Shown piece after piece: positions 27,640 to 35,966 of a DNA stretch of 64,000 nt. The translations under genes and the position numbers were made by a program. The notes beneath the pieces were generated by a model, which had not been told where the DNA came from, did no database searches, and saw only the letters and a program-made list of their open reading frames with translations. This DNA comes from Oceanobacillus rekensis. GTDB taxonomy: Bacteria; Bacillota; Bacilli; Bacillales; Amphibacillaceae. Within the stretch, counting starts at the first letter, position 1, and each line of letters begins with the position of its first letter. The DNA lies in assembly GCF_002153375.1 (NCBI RefSeq), contig NZ_MTBQ01000006.1:1-64000 (forward strand). Reading direction: 5' to 3'.

Positions 27640-28255
27640 GGTAGTGGACAAGTAGGGTATACAAGTAGAGGATAATCCTTTAACTGTAGATACTCGTTTT
27701 AATGAAATCTATATTCAATTTAATGATCCAGATGGATTGCCAATTGAGATGGTAGAACGCTGTGGCAATAGAAAATAGTTGGAGTACTGATAAAAAACAA
27801 AAAATAAACATACAATTAGGATTTGGTGGTGTATCTTTATATTTAGTACAGCCAAATCAAACGGTGGACGTATTAGAGAATATATTAGGTATGCTCCCGG
27901 GTCGATAGGGAATATGATTGATGTTAAGTTGTCCCCATCTGTTCGAGGTCTGGGAGGAGCTGGCACGGTTCATCATATCGCATGGAGGGCGAAGGATGAA
28001 GAGGAACTTCGAGAATGGCATAAGCTCGTGGAATCGAAAGGGTTTAAACCAATGGAACTTAAAGACCGCAATTATTTCAAAGCACTCTACTTTAAAGAAG
28101 TAGGTGGCATTCTTTTCGAAATAGCTACAGAACCACCAGAGTTTGCGGTTGACGAAGCACGAGAAGAACTTGGAACTAAGCTTATGTTGCCAAGTTGGTT
28201 TGAATCAAAAAGAGAAGAATTTGAGGAATCGTTGACTCCAATAGAAATTAAATAG
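27640..28255 (+). pseudogene. Decayed third MhqO-like dioxygenase
   Basis: Pieces of the dioxygenase family follow in order but in different frames: TRFNEIYIQFNDPDGLP, then LGFGGVSLYL, then GTVHHIAWRAKDEEEL to the C-terminal LTPIEIK. The N-terminal ~100 residues are missing, with at least one frameshift, a stop codon and an internal deletion around 27900. The surviving C-terminus is closest to the intact gene at 24092 (shared ALYFKE/AIYFKE, ILFEIAT and TPIEIK/IPIEIK). It is a duplicated copy now non-functional. Confidence 0.88.
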
Positions 28256-28272
28256 AGAAAAGGGGGGAGGAA

Positions 28273-28419
28273 ATGCAAGAAGTTACAGTTTCTGTAGTAT
28301 ATAAAGGGAAAAACTATCTAACAAATGTCATTGCCAATAAAGGTGCTACAGGCAATGAAATATTAAGTGTGGCAACAGAGCAAGTTAGAAAACAATGGAA
28401 AACGCCTCAAAAAATATAA
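28273..28419 (+). CDS. BA3454-type small stress response protein
   Basis: A 48-residue protein with a very strong GGGGGGAGG site five bases before its ATG. It starts MQEVTVSVVYKGKNYLTNVI and ends in a basic helix EQVRKQWKTPQKI. The size, the V-x-V-x-Y-x-G-K-x-Y-x-T-N-V pattern and the QVxKQW end fit the BA3454 family of small stress proteins of bacilli as I remember it. It directly follows the decayed dioxygenase and was probably co-transcribed with it. Its molecular role is unknown. Confidence 0.7.
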   Translation: MQEVTVSVVYKGKNYLTNVIANKGATGNEILSVATEQVRKQWKTPQKI

Positions 28420-28599
28420 GGACTAAGACGATTAGATTTATTCAGGTAACAAGTTACTTATTGCGTCATAACAATGGCCTGTTTTTAAGATATATTTATC
28501 AATATCAATCCATTCTCCTTCAGATTATACTATCAGAAAGCAACCTTACATATTTATTTAATTGCTGTATTAAAGGTAATAACCTTCCAGTCATTCCAT

Positions 28600-28845
28600 G
28601 GGTATTTTCCGATGCTCAATTAATATCTTCGGTTTCGGCGGCAACCTGTGATTGAATCTTCTCACTGATATTGGTAATGCTTGTAACAATCTTTCATAGA
28701 GCGTTAATATCATCTAATATTCCCTCGATTTTTACTACAGTTTCAGAATTATTCCGAATATAATTTTTGAATCCTACAGCGACTACGCCAAAACCCTTTC
28801 CTTGTTCACGTGCACGAACTCCTTCAATTGAAAATATTAATGAAC
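28600..28845 (-). pseudogene. Methyl-accepting chemotaxis protein fragment
   Basis: On the minus strand the segment reads IFSIEGVRAREQGKGFGVVA, then GFKNYIRNNSETVVKIEGIL, a stop codon, then ITNISEKIQSQVAAETEDIN. This is the highly conserved hairpin tip of the receptor signalling domain (usually AAIEAARAGEQGKGFAVVA) followed by the descending helix. The N- and C-terminal parts and any start are missing, and a stop interrupts the frame. It is a decayed receptor fragment. Confidence 0.8.
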
Positions 28846-28862
28846 AAATTAACCTGAATCAT

Positions 28863-28911
28863 TTGACAGTATAGTAAGTCTAGTGTTTAATTTTAATTAA
28901 TTAAAATTAAA
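28863..28911 (+). promoter_or_regulatory. Promoter with perfect 26-bp palindrome
   Basis: TTGACA (28863-28868) and TTTAAT (28886-28891) are 17 bases apart. From 28886 to 28911 runs a perfect palindrome with TTAATTAA at its centre, the same core found at the dioxygenase promoter at 23964. The gene it once served seems to be lost; only a 29-codon frame from TTG 28963 and the acetyltransferase follow. Confidence 0.7.
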
Positions 28912-29056
28912 TGAATTAATAATTTACTGATTGATAATAACTTGGTGAAAAGTCAAGAGGGGTTGATAGAAATTGAAAATAACCCGGACTTATCAGTAAA
29001 AGAGTTAAACATTATCTGGCAAAGTATTAGGGTCAAAGTAGGGAGTAGATGATGGG

Positions 29057-29563
29057 ATGATTATACGTAATGCAATAGAGAGCGAATTAGAATATATAAA
29101 AAAATTAAGGTTAAATGCTTATATGGAACATGAACGAAAAATTCCTAAAGATCATTGGGAAATTCTCAAACTACAAATTACATCGGATGCAGATTTAGAG
29201 CCACATATTGACCAAATTGTAGCAGAAATTGATGGGGAAATAATTGGGAGTGTTGTTTTGTTTCCTCCAAAAACAGAGGTATACAAAGGATTATTGGATG
29301 ATGAGTTAGATTATCCAGAAATACGAAAGCTGGCTGTATCTCCAAAATACCGGGGAAGAGGTGTTGCTAGAGCTTTGATTTCTGAATGTATTCAACGAAC
29401 AAAGGACAGAAGCTTTCGAGAAATAGGGTTACATACAGCTGATTTTATGGAAAATGCAGTCCAATTATATGAGGGTCTCGGATTTGAGCGACTGCCTCAT
29501 TACGACTTTGAACCAGCAGATGATGGAATTATTGTTAAAGCATTTAAAATTCCTATTAAATGA
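29057..29563 (+). CDS. GNAT family N-acetyltransferase
   Basis: A 168-residue acetyl-CoA-dependent transferase. Motif A is visible as RKLAVSPKYRGRGVARALIS (about 92-111), preceded by the strand IVAEIDGEIIGSVVLFPP and followed by QLYEGLGFERLP. The substrate cannot be told from sequence. AGGGAGTAGATGATGGG precedes the ATG. It is read from the region of the TTAATTAA palindrome promoter, so it may have come under control of the stress regulator. Confidence 0.88.
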   Translation: MIIRNAIESELEYIKKLRLNAYMEHERKIPKDHWEILKLQITSDADLEPHIDQIVAEIDGEIIGSVVLFPPKTEVYKGLLDDELDYPEIRKLAVSPKYRGRGVARALISECIQRTKDRSFREIGLHTADFMENAVQLYEGLGFERLPHYDFEPADDGIIVKAFKIPIK

Positions 29564-29578
29564 TTATCTAGGCCTAGG

Positions 29579-29664
29579 CAAATGTGGAACTTCATTTGGG
29601 GAAATTTAGACAAGTTAACATATGGAGTAGTAGAAGCAGCAAGAAATTGATATAAATCTATTTA
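29579..29664 (+). pseudogene. Remnant of the 3' end of an mhqD-like gene
   Basis: GGCAAATGTGGAACTTCATT and the following ~65 bases align with 27299-27389, the end of the intact esterase gene (shared GTTAACATATGGAG, GTAGAAGCAGCA and final TATTTAA). Substitutions and small indels break the frame. Only the last ~28 codons remain. Together with the pseudogene at 27640 this shows that the whole cluster was once duplicated. Confidence 0.85.
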
Positions 29665-29677
29665 ACTATTAATATAG

Positions 29678-29722
29678 AAAGCGCTATTAGCCGAACTCTC
29701 GGTTAATGGCGCTATCTTTTTA
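29678..29722 (+). terminator. Terminator
   Basis: AGCGC-ATTA-CCGA pairs with TCGG-TAAT-GCGCT, with small bulges, then TTTTT. The following 220 bases to the SulP gene hold no gene that I can see. Confidence 0.78.
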
Positions 29723-29943
29723 TATAGGGTCGTTTCACAGAGAAAATAATGGATAAAAGGAACCGAAGAAAATCGAAGCATAATGCAGTATAGAAGAGTA
29801 AGTGTAAAATGGTTGCGTTTACCTGAAGTTTTATATTTATAATCTGCTATGGTATGATTCGTTTAGTTGAAAATAGAACTTAACTTTTGTGAGACTCAAA
29901 AGTTACAATAGATAAAGTCTTTTGAAAAGGAGCTAAAACTAAG

Positions 29944-31404
29944 TTGAATGTACAAGAGTTAAAACAAGAATGGTTTGGAAATATCAAGGGTGATGTGCTA
30001 GCAGGAATCGTCGTCGCGTTGGCCCTTATACCGGAGGCAATCGCTTTCTCGATTATTGCTGGGGTAGATCCGATGGTCGGTCTTTATGCATCCTTCTGTA
30101 TTGCGTTAGTCATTGCTTTTGTGGGCGGGCGTCCAGGTATGATTTCTGCTGCAACAGGTGCAATGGCCTTGGTTATGGTTAATTTGATTGCAGAACATGG
30201 TTTACAGTATTTATTGGCTGCAACGATATTAACAGGTGTTCTTCAAATATTGTTTGGCGTATTTAAACTGGCAAAAGTAATGAAGTTTGTCCCCAGGTCT
30301 GTAATGGTTGGGTTCGTAAACGCACTTGCCATCATGATTTTTACAGCCCAATTGCCACATTTTGAAGGCGAATCATGGATCATGTTTGCATTGGTTGGGT
30401 TGACTTTAGCCATTATTTATCTTTTACCGCGTATGACGAAAGCAATTCCATCAACACTTGTAGCAATTGTAGTTGTTACGGCAATTGTTATTTATGGAAA
30501 TATTAATATTGGAACGGTTGGAGATATGGGGACTATTTCACAACAATTACCTATATTTTTGCTTCCGGACATTCCTTTATCCTTGGAAACACTAATGATT
30601 ATTCTTCCTTATTCATTATCGCTGGCAGTAGTTGGTTTAACAGAGTCATTATTGACAGCTAATATTGTTGACGATATGACAGATACAGAGAGTAATAAGA
30701 ATAAAGAAAGTCGCGGACAAGGAATTGCTAATATTACTGCAGGATTCTTTGGTGGTATGGCTGGTTGTGCAATGATTGGGCAATCGGTTATTAATGTAAA
30801 ATCAGGCGGCAGGGGTCGCTTATCAACGCTTGTTGCCGGGGTGTTCCTCATGTTCTTAATTGTTGTTTTAGGTGGATTGGTTATTCAAATTCCACTCGCG
30901 GCATTGGCTGGTGTCATGTTTATGGTATCTATCAGTACATTTGACTGGTCATCGGTTAAAAACTTAGCAAAAATACCGAGGACAGATGCTATTGTTATGG
31001 TGACTACTGTTGTTATTGTGCTTGCAACAAGTAATTTAGCAATCGGTGTAATAGCGGGTGTTTTATTAAGTGCGATTTTCTTTGCAGCCAAAATATCTAA
31101 AGTAAAAGTAACAGAGGAGCTTGTAATACGAGAACAGAAGAAAGTCTATCACGTAGATGGACAATTATTCTTTGCATCTGTAAGTGATTTTCCAGGCAAA
31201 TTTAACTTTGAGGATTCTGTAAAGGAAGTAGAGATTGATTTAACGAATGCACATTTATGGGATGATTCCGCTATCGGTGCATTGGATAAAATCGAGATGA
31301 AGTTCGCGCAAAATGATATTAAAGTTAGTTACAGCGGTATAAATTCAGCGAGTAAGGAACTGAAGAACCGAATGAACAGTATTTCAAATGCAACTGGTCA
31401 TTAA
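29944..31404 (+). CDS. SulP family anion transporter with STAS domain
   Basis: A 486-residue membrane protein of the SLC26/SulP family. The SulP start motif is seen in [20 protein letters not shown] and GLYASF, followed by about 11-12 transmembrane helices to residue ~385 and a C-terminal cytoplasmic STAS domain (about 395-480). Members move sulfate, bicarbonate or other anions, often with sodium or protons; the substrate here is unknown. TTG 29944 is supported by AAAAGGAG upstream. It is followed at 40 bases by a UspA gene, a common pairing with SulP genes. Confidence 0.92.
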   Translation: MNVQELKQEWFGNIKGDVLAGIVVALALIPEAIAFSIIAGVDPMVGLYASFCIALVIAFVGGRPGMISAATGAMALVMVNLIAEHGLQYLLAATILTGVLQILFGVFKLAKVMKFVPRSVMVGFVNALAIMIFTAQLPHFEGESWIMFALVGLTLAIIYLLPRMTKAIPSTLVAIVVVTAIVIYGNINIGTVGDMGTISQQLPIFLLPDIPLSLETLMIILPYSLSLAVVGLTESLLTANIVDDMTDTESNKNKESRGQGIANITAGFFGGMAGCAMIGQSVINVKSGGRGRLSTLVAGVFLMFLIVVLGGLVIQIPLAALAGVMFMVSISTFDWSSVKNLAKIPRTDAIVMVTTVVIVLATSNLAIGVIAGVLLSAIFFAAKISKVKVTEELVIREQKKVYHVDGQLFFASVSDFPGKFNFEDSVKEVEIDLTNAHLWDDSAIGALDKIEMKFAQNDIKVSYSGINSASKELKNRMNSISNATGH

Positions 31405-31444
31405 TTAAATTTGCGATGAATAGACTTAATGGAGGGTGAGGCAT

Positions 31445-31861
31445 TTGTTTAAACGAATTTTACTGGCGGTAGATGGATCAGAAAATTCCATTCGATCTAC
31501 AGAACATGCTATTGCATTGGCTGAAAAATTTGATGGAACAATCGATGTCCTTTATGTGGTTGATAGCAATAAAGCAAAAGAAGATGTTTTGCATGCTACG
31601 AATAAATTTGAAATTGAATTAAAGCGTAAGGAAAAACTAAAACCAATCAGGGAATTATTAAAAAAATCCGGGATAGGCTTCACTACCCATGTCCTTCATG
31701 GCGATCCTGGTCCTGAGATTGTTGCGTTTGCAAATGAAAAAGGGTTTGACTGTGTCGTAATCGGAAGCCGCGGATTGAATAACTTACAATCCTTCCTTTT
31801 GGGCAGTGTCAGTCATAAAGTTGTAAAACGGGCAGATTGTCCGGTTCTTATAGTTAAATAA
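31445..31861 (+). CDS. Universal stress protein, UspA family
   Basis: A 138-residue UspA protein. It opens with FKRILLAVDGSENSIRSTEH and has the ATP-binding signature GxxGxxxxxxxxxGS(V/T) as GSRGLNNLQSFLLGSVS near the C-terminus. I chose TTG 31445, which has GGAGG eight bases upstream; GTG 31436 overlaps this site. It is probably co-transcribed with the SulP transporter. The role is inferred to be general stress or transport-linked ATP/AMP sensing. Confidence 0.9.
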   Translation: MFKRILLAVDGSENSIRSTEHAIALAEKFDGTIDVLYVVDSNKAKEDVLHATNKFEIELKRKEKLKPIRELLKKSGIGFTTHVLHGDPGPEIVAFANEKGFDCVVIGSRGLNNLQSFLLGSVSHKVVKRADCPVLIVK

Positions 31862-32145
31862 GAACTAAAGCTTAAATCTAGGTAAAGAGGAAGGCCTTAC
31901 TAAAACCGGCACGTCCTGGGACTGCGCTTACTCGTCCCATCAAAAACATTTGTGCCAACGTCTGCTGCATGACCTGCATCCTGCAGGCCCACGTATGGAC
32001 ATTTTCTTTAGCCGATGTGGATTTGATTTAGATTACAGAGGTGAGGGAAGTCCAATACGCTTAAGCGCTGGAGCTAGATGTGGCTGATTATGTCCGGGAA
32101 TTAATAGCAGCCAAATTTGACCCTTTCATAAATAAGAACAAATGA
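31862..32145. repeat. GC-richer non-coding remnant with repeat-like blocks
   Basis: From about 31890 to 32015 the base composition is clearly richer in GC than its surroundings, with blocks such as CCGGCACGTCCTGGGACTG, TCGTCCCATC and CCTGCATCCTGCAGGCCCACG (CCTGCAT/ATGCAGG-like inverted pieces). No open frame is present. The CACGTCCTG core recurs at about 59806. I read it as debris of an interspersed repeat family. Confidence 0.45.
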
Positions 32146-32184
32146 AAACTTGAGTCCAATTCGATTGGGCTCAAGTTTTTTTGC
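32146..32184 (+). terminator. Terminator
   Basis: AACTTGAG-CCAA pairs with TTGG-CTCAAGTT around TTCGA, followed by seven T. No intact gene ends just before it, so it may have belonged to a lost gene. Confidence 0.85.
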
Positions 32185-32290
32185 GTTGGCAGTAAGTTAC
32201 GAGCTAAGTGAGACAATAATCATGTAATGAATAGCTGAAAAGCTTTATAATAGAAAGATGAGGTCTGAAACGTGTAAAGGAAGTTGTCGT

Positions 32291-33326
32291 ATGGCTATTT
32301 ATCCAATGTTAAAGTCTTTAATTATCGGCCTTATTGGAGCAATAATATTTGTTGAAATTGGACTTCCGATGCCTTGGATGCTTGGCCCGCTATTTGCTGT
32401 GCTATTAGTTCAGTTGTTTACTCCAATTTCACTTAGATGGCATCCCGTTTTCCGGAATTGGCCTAGTCATTGCAGGTTATGTGATCGGGTATGCCTTTAC
32501 GATTGATGCCTTGCAGGGAATGAAGCAGTATTTTCCGATTATGCTGCTCATTAATATTGTCTTTTTTATATTATTTTTATTGATTAGCTCCTTGATGGCG
32601 TACCGGACAAAGATGGATTGTGGTACTGCAATGACTTGTTGTGTCCCCGGGGGTCTACAGCAGATCATTATATTTGCAGAAGAACAAAAAAATATCGATT
32701 TATCGGCCGTGACTTTTTATCATGTTCTTCGCATTTTAATGATTGTTACGATTGTTCCATTTATCGTAACAAGTTAACAGACCGAACAAGTCCAGAATTC
32801 GGCAGAAGGTGTTTACTCTATATACCTACTAGGTCTTCTAATGCTTTGTTATTTTGTTGGGTTCCTATCTAAAAAGGTGCATATCCCAACAGCATATTTG
32901 CTTGGACCAGTTTTTTTAATTATGCTTTTTAATTTAGGAAATGTTGAGGTTCCGGTTATGCCATCTTCACTGCTGCATGTGGCACAACTGGTTATTGGTA
33001 TTTACATTGGGCTTCTCTTGAAAAAAGAAAATATAAAGCTTACCAAAAAGCATATTTTTTACGCTTTTTTCTCAAGTGGGATATTAATCCTATTCGCGTT
33101 AGGCATTAGTATGTTCCTTCAAAGGTATTCATCATTAGACTTCACGAATGGCTTTTTAAGTGTTGTTCCTGGGGGTCTGGATCAAATGGGGATTATTGCT
33201 GCTTCCGTAGAGGCGGATGTGACAATTGTAACTGCATTTCAATTGTTCCGCATTTTATTTTTGTCGGTATTTACGATTCCATTTGTAAAATTTGCCGTGA
33301 GCAAAAATACGAAACGTAATAAGTAG
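32291..33326 (+). pseudogene. AbrB-type (PF05145) membrane protein, frameshifted and interrupted
   Basis: The three frames together encode a complete two-repeat membrane protein of ~345 residues: PMPWMLGPLFAVLLVQLF and CCVPGGLQQII in the first repeat, PTAYLLGPVFLIMLF and SVVPGGLDQMG in the second. This is the AbrB/ammonia-monooxygenase-like transporter family of unknown substrate. One extra base near 32452-32458 (TTTTCC) shifts the frame, and TAA at 32775-32777 interrupts the linker between the repeats. AAGGAAG precedes the ATG. With two independent lesions it is probably a true pseudogene. Confidence 0.85.
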
Positions 33327-33369
33327 AATAATTACTAAAGTTATGACTGGAAGATTGGGGAGGATAATT

Positions 33370-34215
33370 ATGATACATATCGGTTTAACTGGGTGGGGAG
33401 ATCATTATTCCCTGTATTCGAACCCGATAAAACCAAAAGATAAACTAACCGAATACAGCAGTCATTTTCCAGTTGTGGAAGTTGATGCATCCTTTTATGC
33501 CATACAGTCTGTACAAAATGCTGAAAAATGGGTAAAGCAGACGCCAAAGAATTTCCGATTTGTAGTAAAGGCCTACCAGGGAATGACAGGACACCAGCGC
33601 GGGGATATTCCGTTTGAATCCAAATCAGAAATGTTTGAGGCTTTTAAAGAATCCTTAAAACCTTACCAGGATGCAAATAAGCTTGCGATGGTTCTGTTTC
33701 AATTTCCACCATGGTTTGATTGTAGGACAGACAATGTCACCTACTTAAGGTATTGTAAAAAAATGATGGGTGATATACCAGCAGCACTAGAATTTAGGCA
33801 TCAGTCCTGGTTCAGCAGCAAGTTTCGTAAGGACACACTTATCTTTATGAAACAAGAGGGCTGGATTCATTCTGTTGCCGATGAACCGCAAGCGGGCAAG
33901 GGATCCATCCCGCTAGTACCAGTAGCAACGAATGCAAATATGACCTTGGTTCGGATGCATGGGAGAAATATTCACGGGTGGAATAAATCAGGAAATGCCA
34001 ATTGGCGGGAAGTACGTTACTTATATAAATATAATAAGAAGGAACTTACCGATTGGAAAGAAACGATTACGGAACTGAGCCGATCTAGTAAGGATGTTAT
34101 CATTCTATTTAATAACAACTCTGGCGGGGATGCTGCTTGTAATGCAAAAGAATTTCAAAAGATACTCGATATTCAGTATGAAGGCCTTTCCCCAAGGCAA
34201 TTAAATTTATTTTAA
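33370..34215 (+). CDS. DUF72 family protein
   Basis: A 281-residue TIM-barrel-like protein of the DUF72 (YecE/YunF) family. Characteristic segments are IHIGLTGWGDHYSLY at the start, VVEVDASFYAIQS, FRFVVKAYQGMTGHQ, ALEFRHQSWF, MVRMHGR-like LVRMHGRNIHGWN and IILFNNNSGGDAA. The biochemical role is not established. ATG 33370 follows GGGGAGG; a longer frame to 33343 lacks a site. It is monocistronic, and a tandem repeat array starts 11 bases after its stop. Confidence 0.9.
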   Translation: MIHIGLTGWGDHYSLYSNPIKPKDKLTEYSSHFPVVEVDASFYAIQSVQNAEKWVKQTPKNFRFVVKAYQGMTGHQRGDIPFESKSEMFEAFKESLKPYQDANKLAMVLFQFPPWFDCRTDNVTYLRYCKKMMGDIPAALEFRHQSWFSSKFRKDTLIFMKQEGWIHSVADEPQAGKGSIPLVPVATNANMTLVRMHGRNIHGWNKSGNANWREVRYLYKYNKKELTDWKETITELSRSSKDVIILFNNNSGGDAACNAKEFQKILDIQYEGLSPRQLNLF

Positions 34216-34225
34216 CTGAAAAACG

Positions 34226-34695
34226 ATCTCTAAAAAGCATGCAAAGGGAATTCATCAGGTTAATGAGTGACTGAACGCTCTCTAAAAAGCATACAAAGGG
34301 AATTCATCAGGTTAATGAGTGACTGAATGCTCTCTAAAAAGCATGCAAAGGGAATTCATCAGGTTAATGAGTGACTGAATGCTCTCTAAAAAGTATGCAA
34401 AGGGAATTCATCAGGTTAATGAGTGACTGAACGCTCTCTAAAAAGCATGCAAAGGGAATTCATCAAGTTAATGAGTGACTGAATGCTCTCTAAAAAGCAT
34501 GCAAAGGGAATTCATCAGGTTAATGAGTGACTGAACGCTCTCTAAAAAGTATGCAAAGGGAATTCATCAGGTTAATGAGTGACTGAACGCTCTCTAAAAA
34601 GTATAAAAAGGTAGCTCAACAGGGTTATGAGTGCCCGAACGCTCTCCAAAATGCGTAAAAAAAATCGCTAATTGGTTTTGTGAGTGACCATACCT
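34226..34695. repeat. 52-bp tandem repeat array, 8 units plus a decayed ninth
   Basis: Units start at 34226, 34278, 34330, 34382, 34434, 34486, 34538 and 34590, exactly 52 bases apart, and a degenerate one at 34642. The first seven differ at only a few positions (for example GCATGC/GTATGC, CATCAGG/CATCAAG). Each holds CTCTCTAAAAAG, GGGAATTCATC and TTAATGAGTGACTGAA. Unit 8 keeps the ends but its middle is changed. The unit length is not a multiple of three and stops occur in every frame, so it is non-coding. There are no variable spacers, so it is not CRISPR. Confidence 0.95.
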
Positions 34696-34770
34696 AGGGA
34701 TAAAAGGATACCAAATATCTAAGCGATTTGATCAACTACTTATACTCAATCACCAGTGCCTATTCTAATG

Positions 34771-35121
34771 TCAGAATAATTTCCTATAAATATTCTTTGC
34801 ATATGCTACAAACTTAGAATTGGTATGCAATTTTCTTTCCTTTGCCAATGCATCAAATTGCTTTCTATTTTGAATGTCAATCTTTACTTTACCATCTGTT
34901 GCACTTGTTAATAGATCATACTGTGAAATGAATTCTTTTTTATTATCGATATCTTCTGTAATGTACCCGGCTTTTTTCAGTATCCTGTAAGCTTGTTTTA
35001 CTTCGGGTGCCATACCAGAAAACTCATCTCTTAAATTGATTGGTTTCCCCTTGCCTGGGAGATTATCAAAATCACCATTCTCAATGGATTCCTTAATTTT
35101 TTCTTCCACAAAAATATACAT
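34771..35121 (-). CDS. DUF1992 family (DnaJ-like C28) protein
   Basis: A 116-residue protein of the DUF1992 family, recognisable by EEKIKESIENGDFDNLPGKG followed by KPINL near residue 25 and VKQAYRILKKAGY. The family occurs from bacteria to animals, where it forms part of DNAJC28; its function is unknown. ATG 35121 follows GGAGGG on the minus strand; the GTG two codons earlier overlaps this site. It converges on the repeat array. Confidence 0.85.
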   Translation of the reverse strand: MYIFVEEKIKESIENGDFDNLPGKGKPINLRDEFSGMAPEVKQAYRILKKAGYITEDIDNKKEFISQYDLLTSATDGKVKIDIQNRKQFDALAKERKLHTNSKFVAYAKNIYRKLF

Positions 35122-35298
35122 TTCCACCCTCCGATTCGCCAGCTATCCTTATATTATGAGTAATTACAAATAGAAAATCAATAGATGAGGTTACTTGCAG
35201 GATGATGTATTCTTTGTATTGAGCATAGGGTATAATGGTAATGAAAAGATTTCTCGATATTATAAAGAAAAATAGTGTGAAAAATAGAGGAAGATTAT

Positions 35299-35907
35299 AT
35301 GAATGAATATAAGTTTGATAAATTACTACATATCCGTACAAGTGAAGAAAAGAAAGTGGCCTATCCAGATTCCATTCAGTATAATCCATATGAACCAACG
35401 CCATACCATGCATTAGAAACGCTATTCAAGCATTATGAGTTGGTTACGGAGGACCAAGTGGTTGATTTTGGATGTGGAAAAGGAAGGTTGAACTTTTATA
35501 TTCATTATTTCCTCGGATCATCTGTAAAGGGAATTGAAATGGATGAGAATTTCTATCAGGAATCAATTGTTAACGAAAGGAATTATTTTCATCATATGAA
35601 GCGAGATGGTAACAGCCTCGAATTTATCTGCTGTCTGGCAGAGGAATATAGGGTAGAGCCAAATGACAATCGTTTTTATTTTTTTAACCCATTTTCCGTA
35701 ACTATTTTTAGAAAAGTAATCGATCGGATTTTACGCTCTGTGAAAGAGGTAAAACGTGAAGTAGAGCTGATTTTATATTATCCACATGAAGATTATATTT
35801 ATTATCTTGGAAATAATACTTCCTTTGAGTTAAAGCAGGAAATTGTGCTGCCAGGATTATATGAAAAGAATCCAGATGAGCGTTTTTTAATTTATCGTTT
35901 ATATTAA
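35299..35907 (+). CDS. SAM-dependent methyltransferase
   Basis: A 202-residue class I methyltransferase fold protein. Motif I is VVDFGCGKGRLNFYI (about residues 53-67), followed by GIEMDENF as motif II, and FYFFNPFSV where the catalytic NPP-like loop usually sits. The target is unknown; the NPF loop is compatible with N- or small-molecule methylation. GAGGAAG precedes the ATG. It is a single-gene unit with its own terminator. Confidence 0.82.
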   Translation: MNEYKFDKLLHIRTSEEKKVAYPDSIQYNPYEPTPYHALETLFKHYELVTEDQVVDFGCGKGRLNFYIHYFLGSSVKGIEMDENFYQESIVNERNYFHHMKRDGNSLEFICCLAEEYRVEPNDNRFYFFNPFSVTIFRKVIDRILRSVKEVKREVELILYYPHEDYIYYLGNNTSFELKQEIVLPGLYEKNPDERFLIYRLY

Positions 35908-35918
35908 GATAGTTAATT

Positions 35919-35963
35919 AGAAATGCACCTTATAAACAGTTTGCATATAGGGTGCATTTCTAG
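35919..35963 (+). terminator. Terminator after methyltransferase
   Basis: AGAAATGCACC-TATA pairs with TATA-GGTGCATTTCT. No long T run follows. It may act on both strands, as it also ends the BCCT gene region. Confidence 0.7.
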
Positions 35964-35966
35964 AAA

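Noticed and set aside
28395-28655. Plus-strand open frame of 86 codons
   Set aside because: It overlaps the end of the BA3454-type gene, has no ribosome binding site, and lies opposite or beside the chemotaxis-receptor remnant; the peptide matches nothing.
28963-29052. 29-codon frame from TTG after the 26-bp palindrome
   Set aside because: The peptide (MIEIENNPDLSVKELNIIWQ and a few more) resembles no complete protein, and GAGGGG overlaps its start. It could be a relic of the gene once driven by that promoter.
34226-34695. CRISPR array
   Set aside because: The repeat period is a constant 52 bases with no variable spacers, the units are contiguous, and no cas genes are near.
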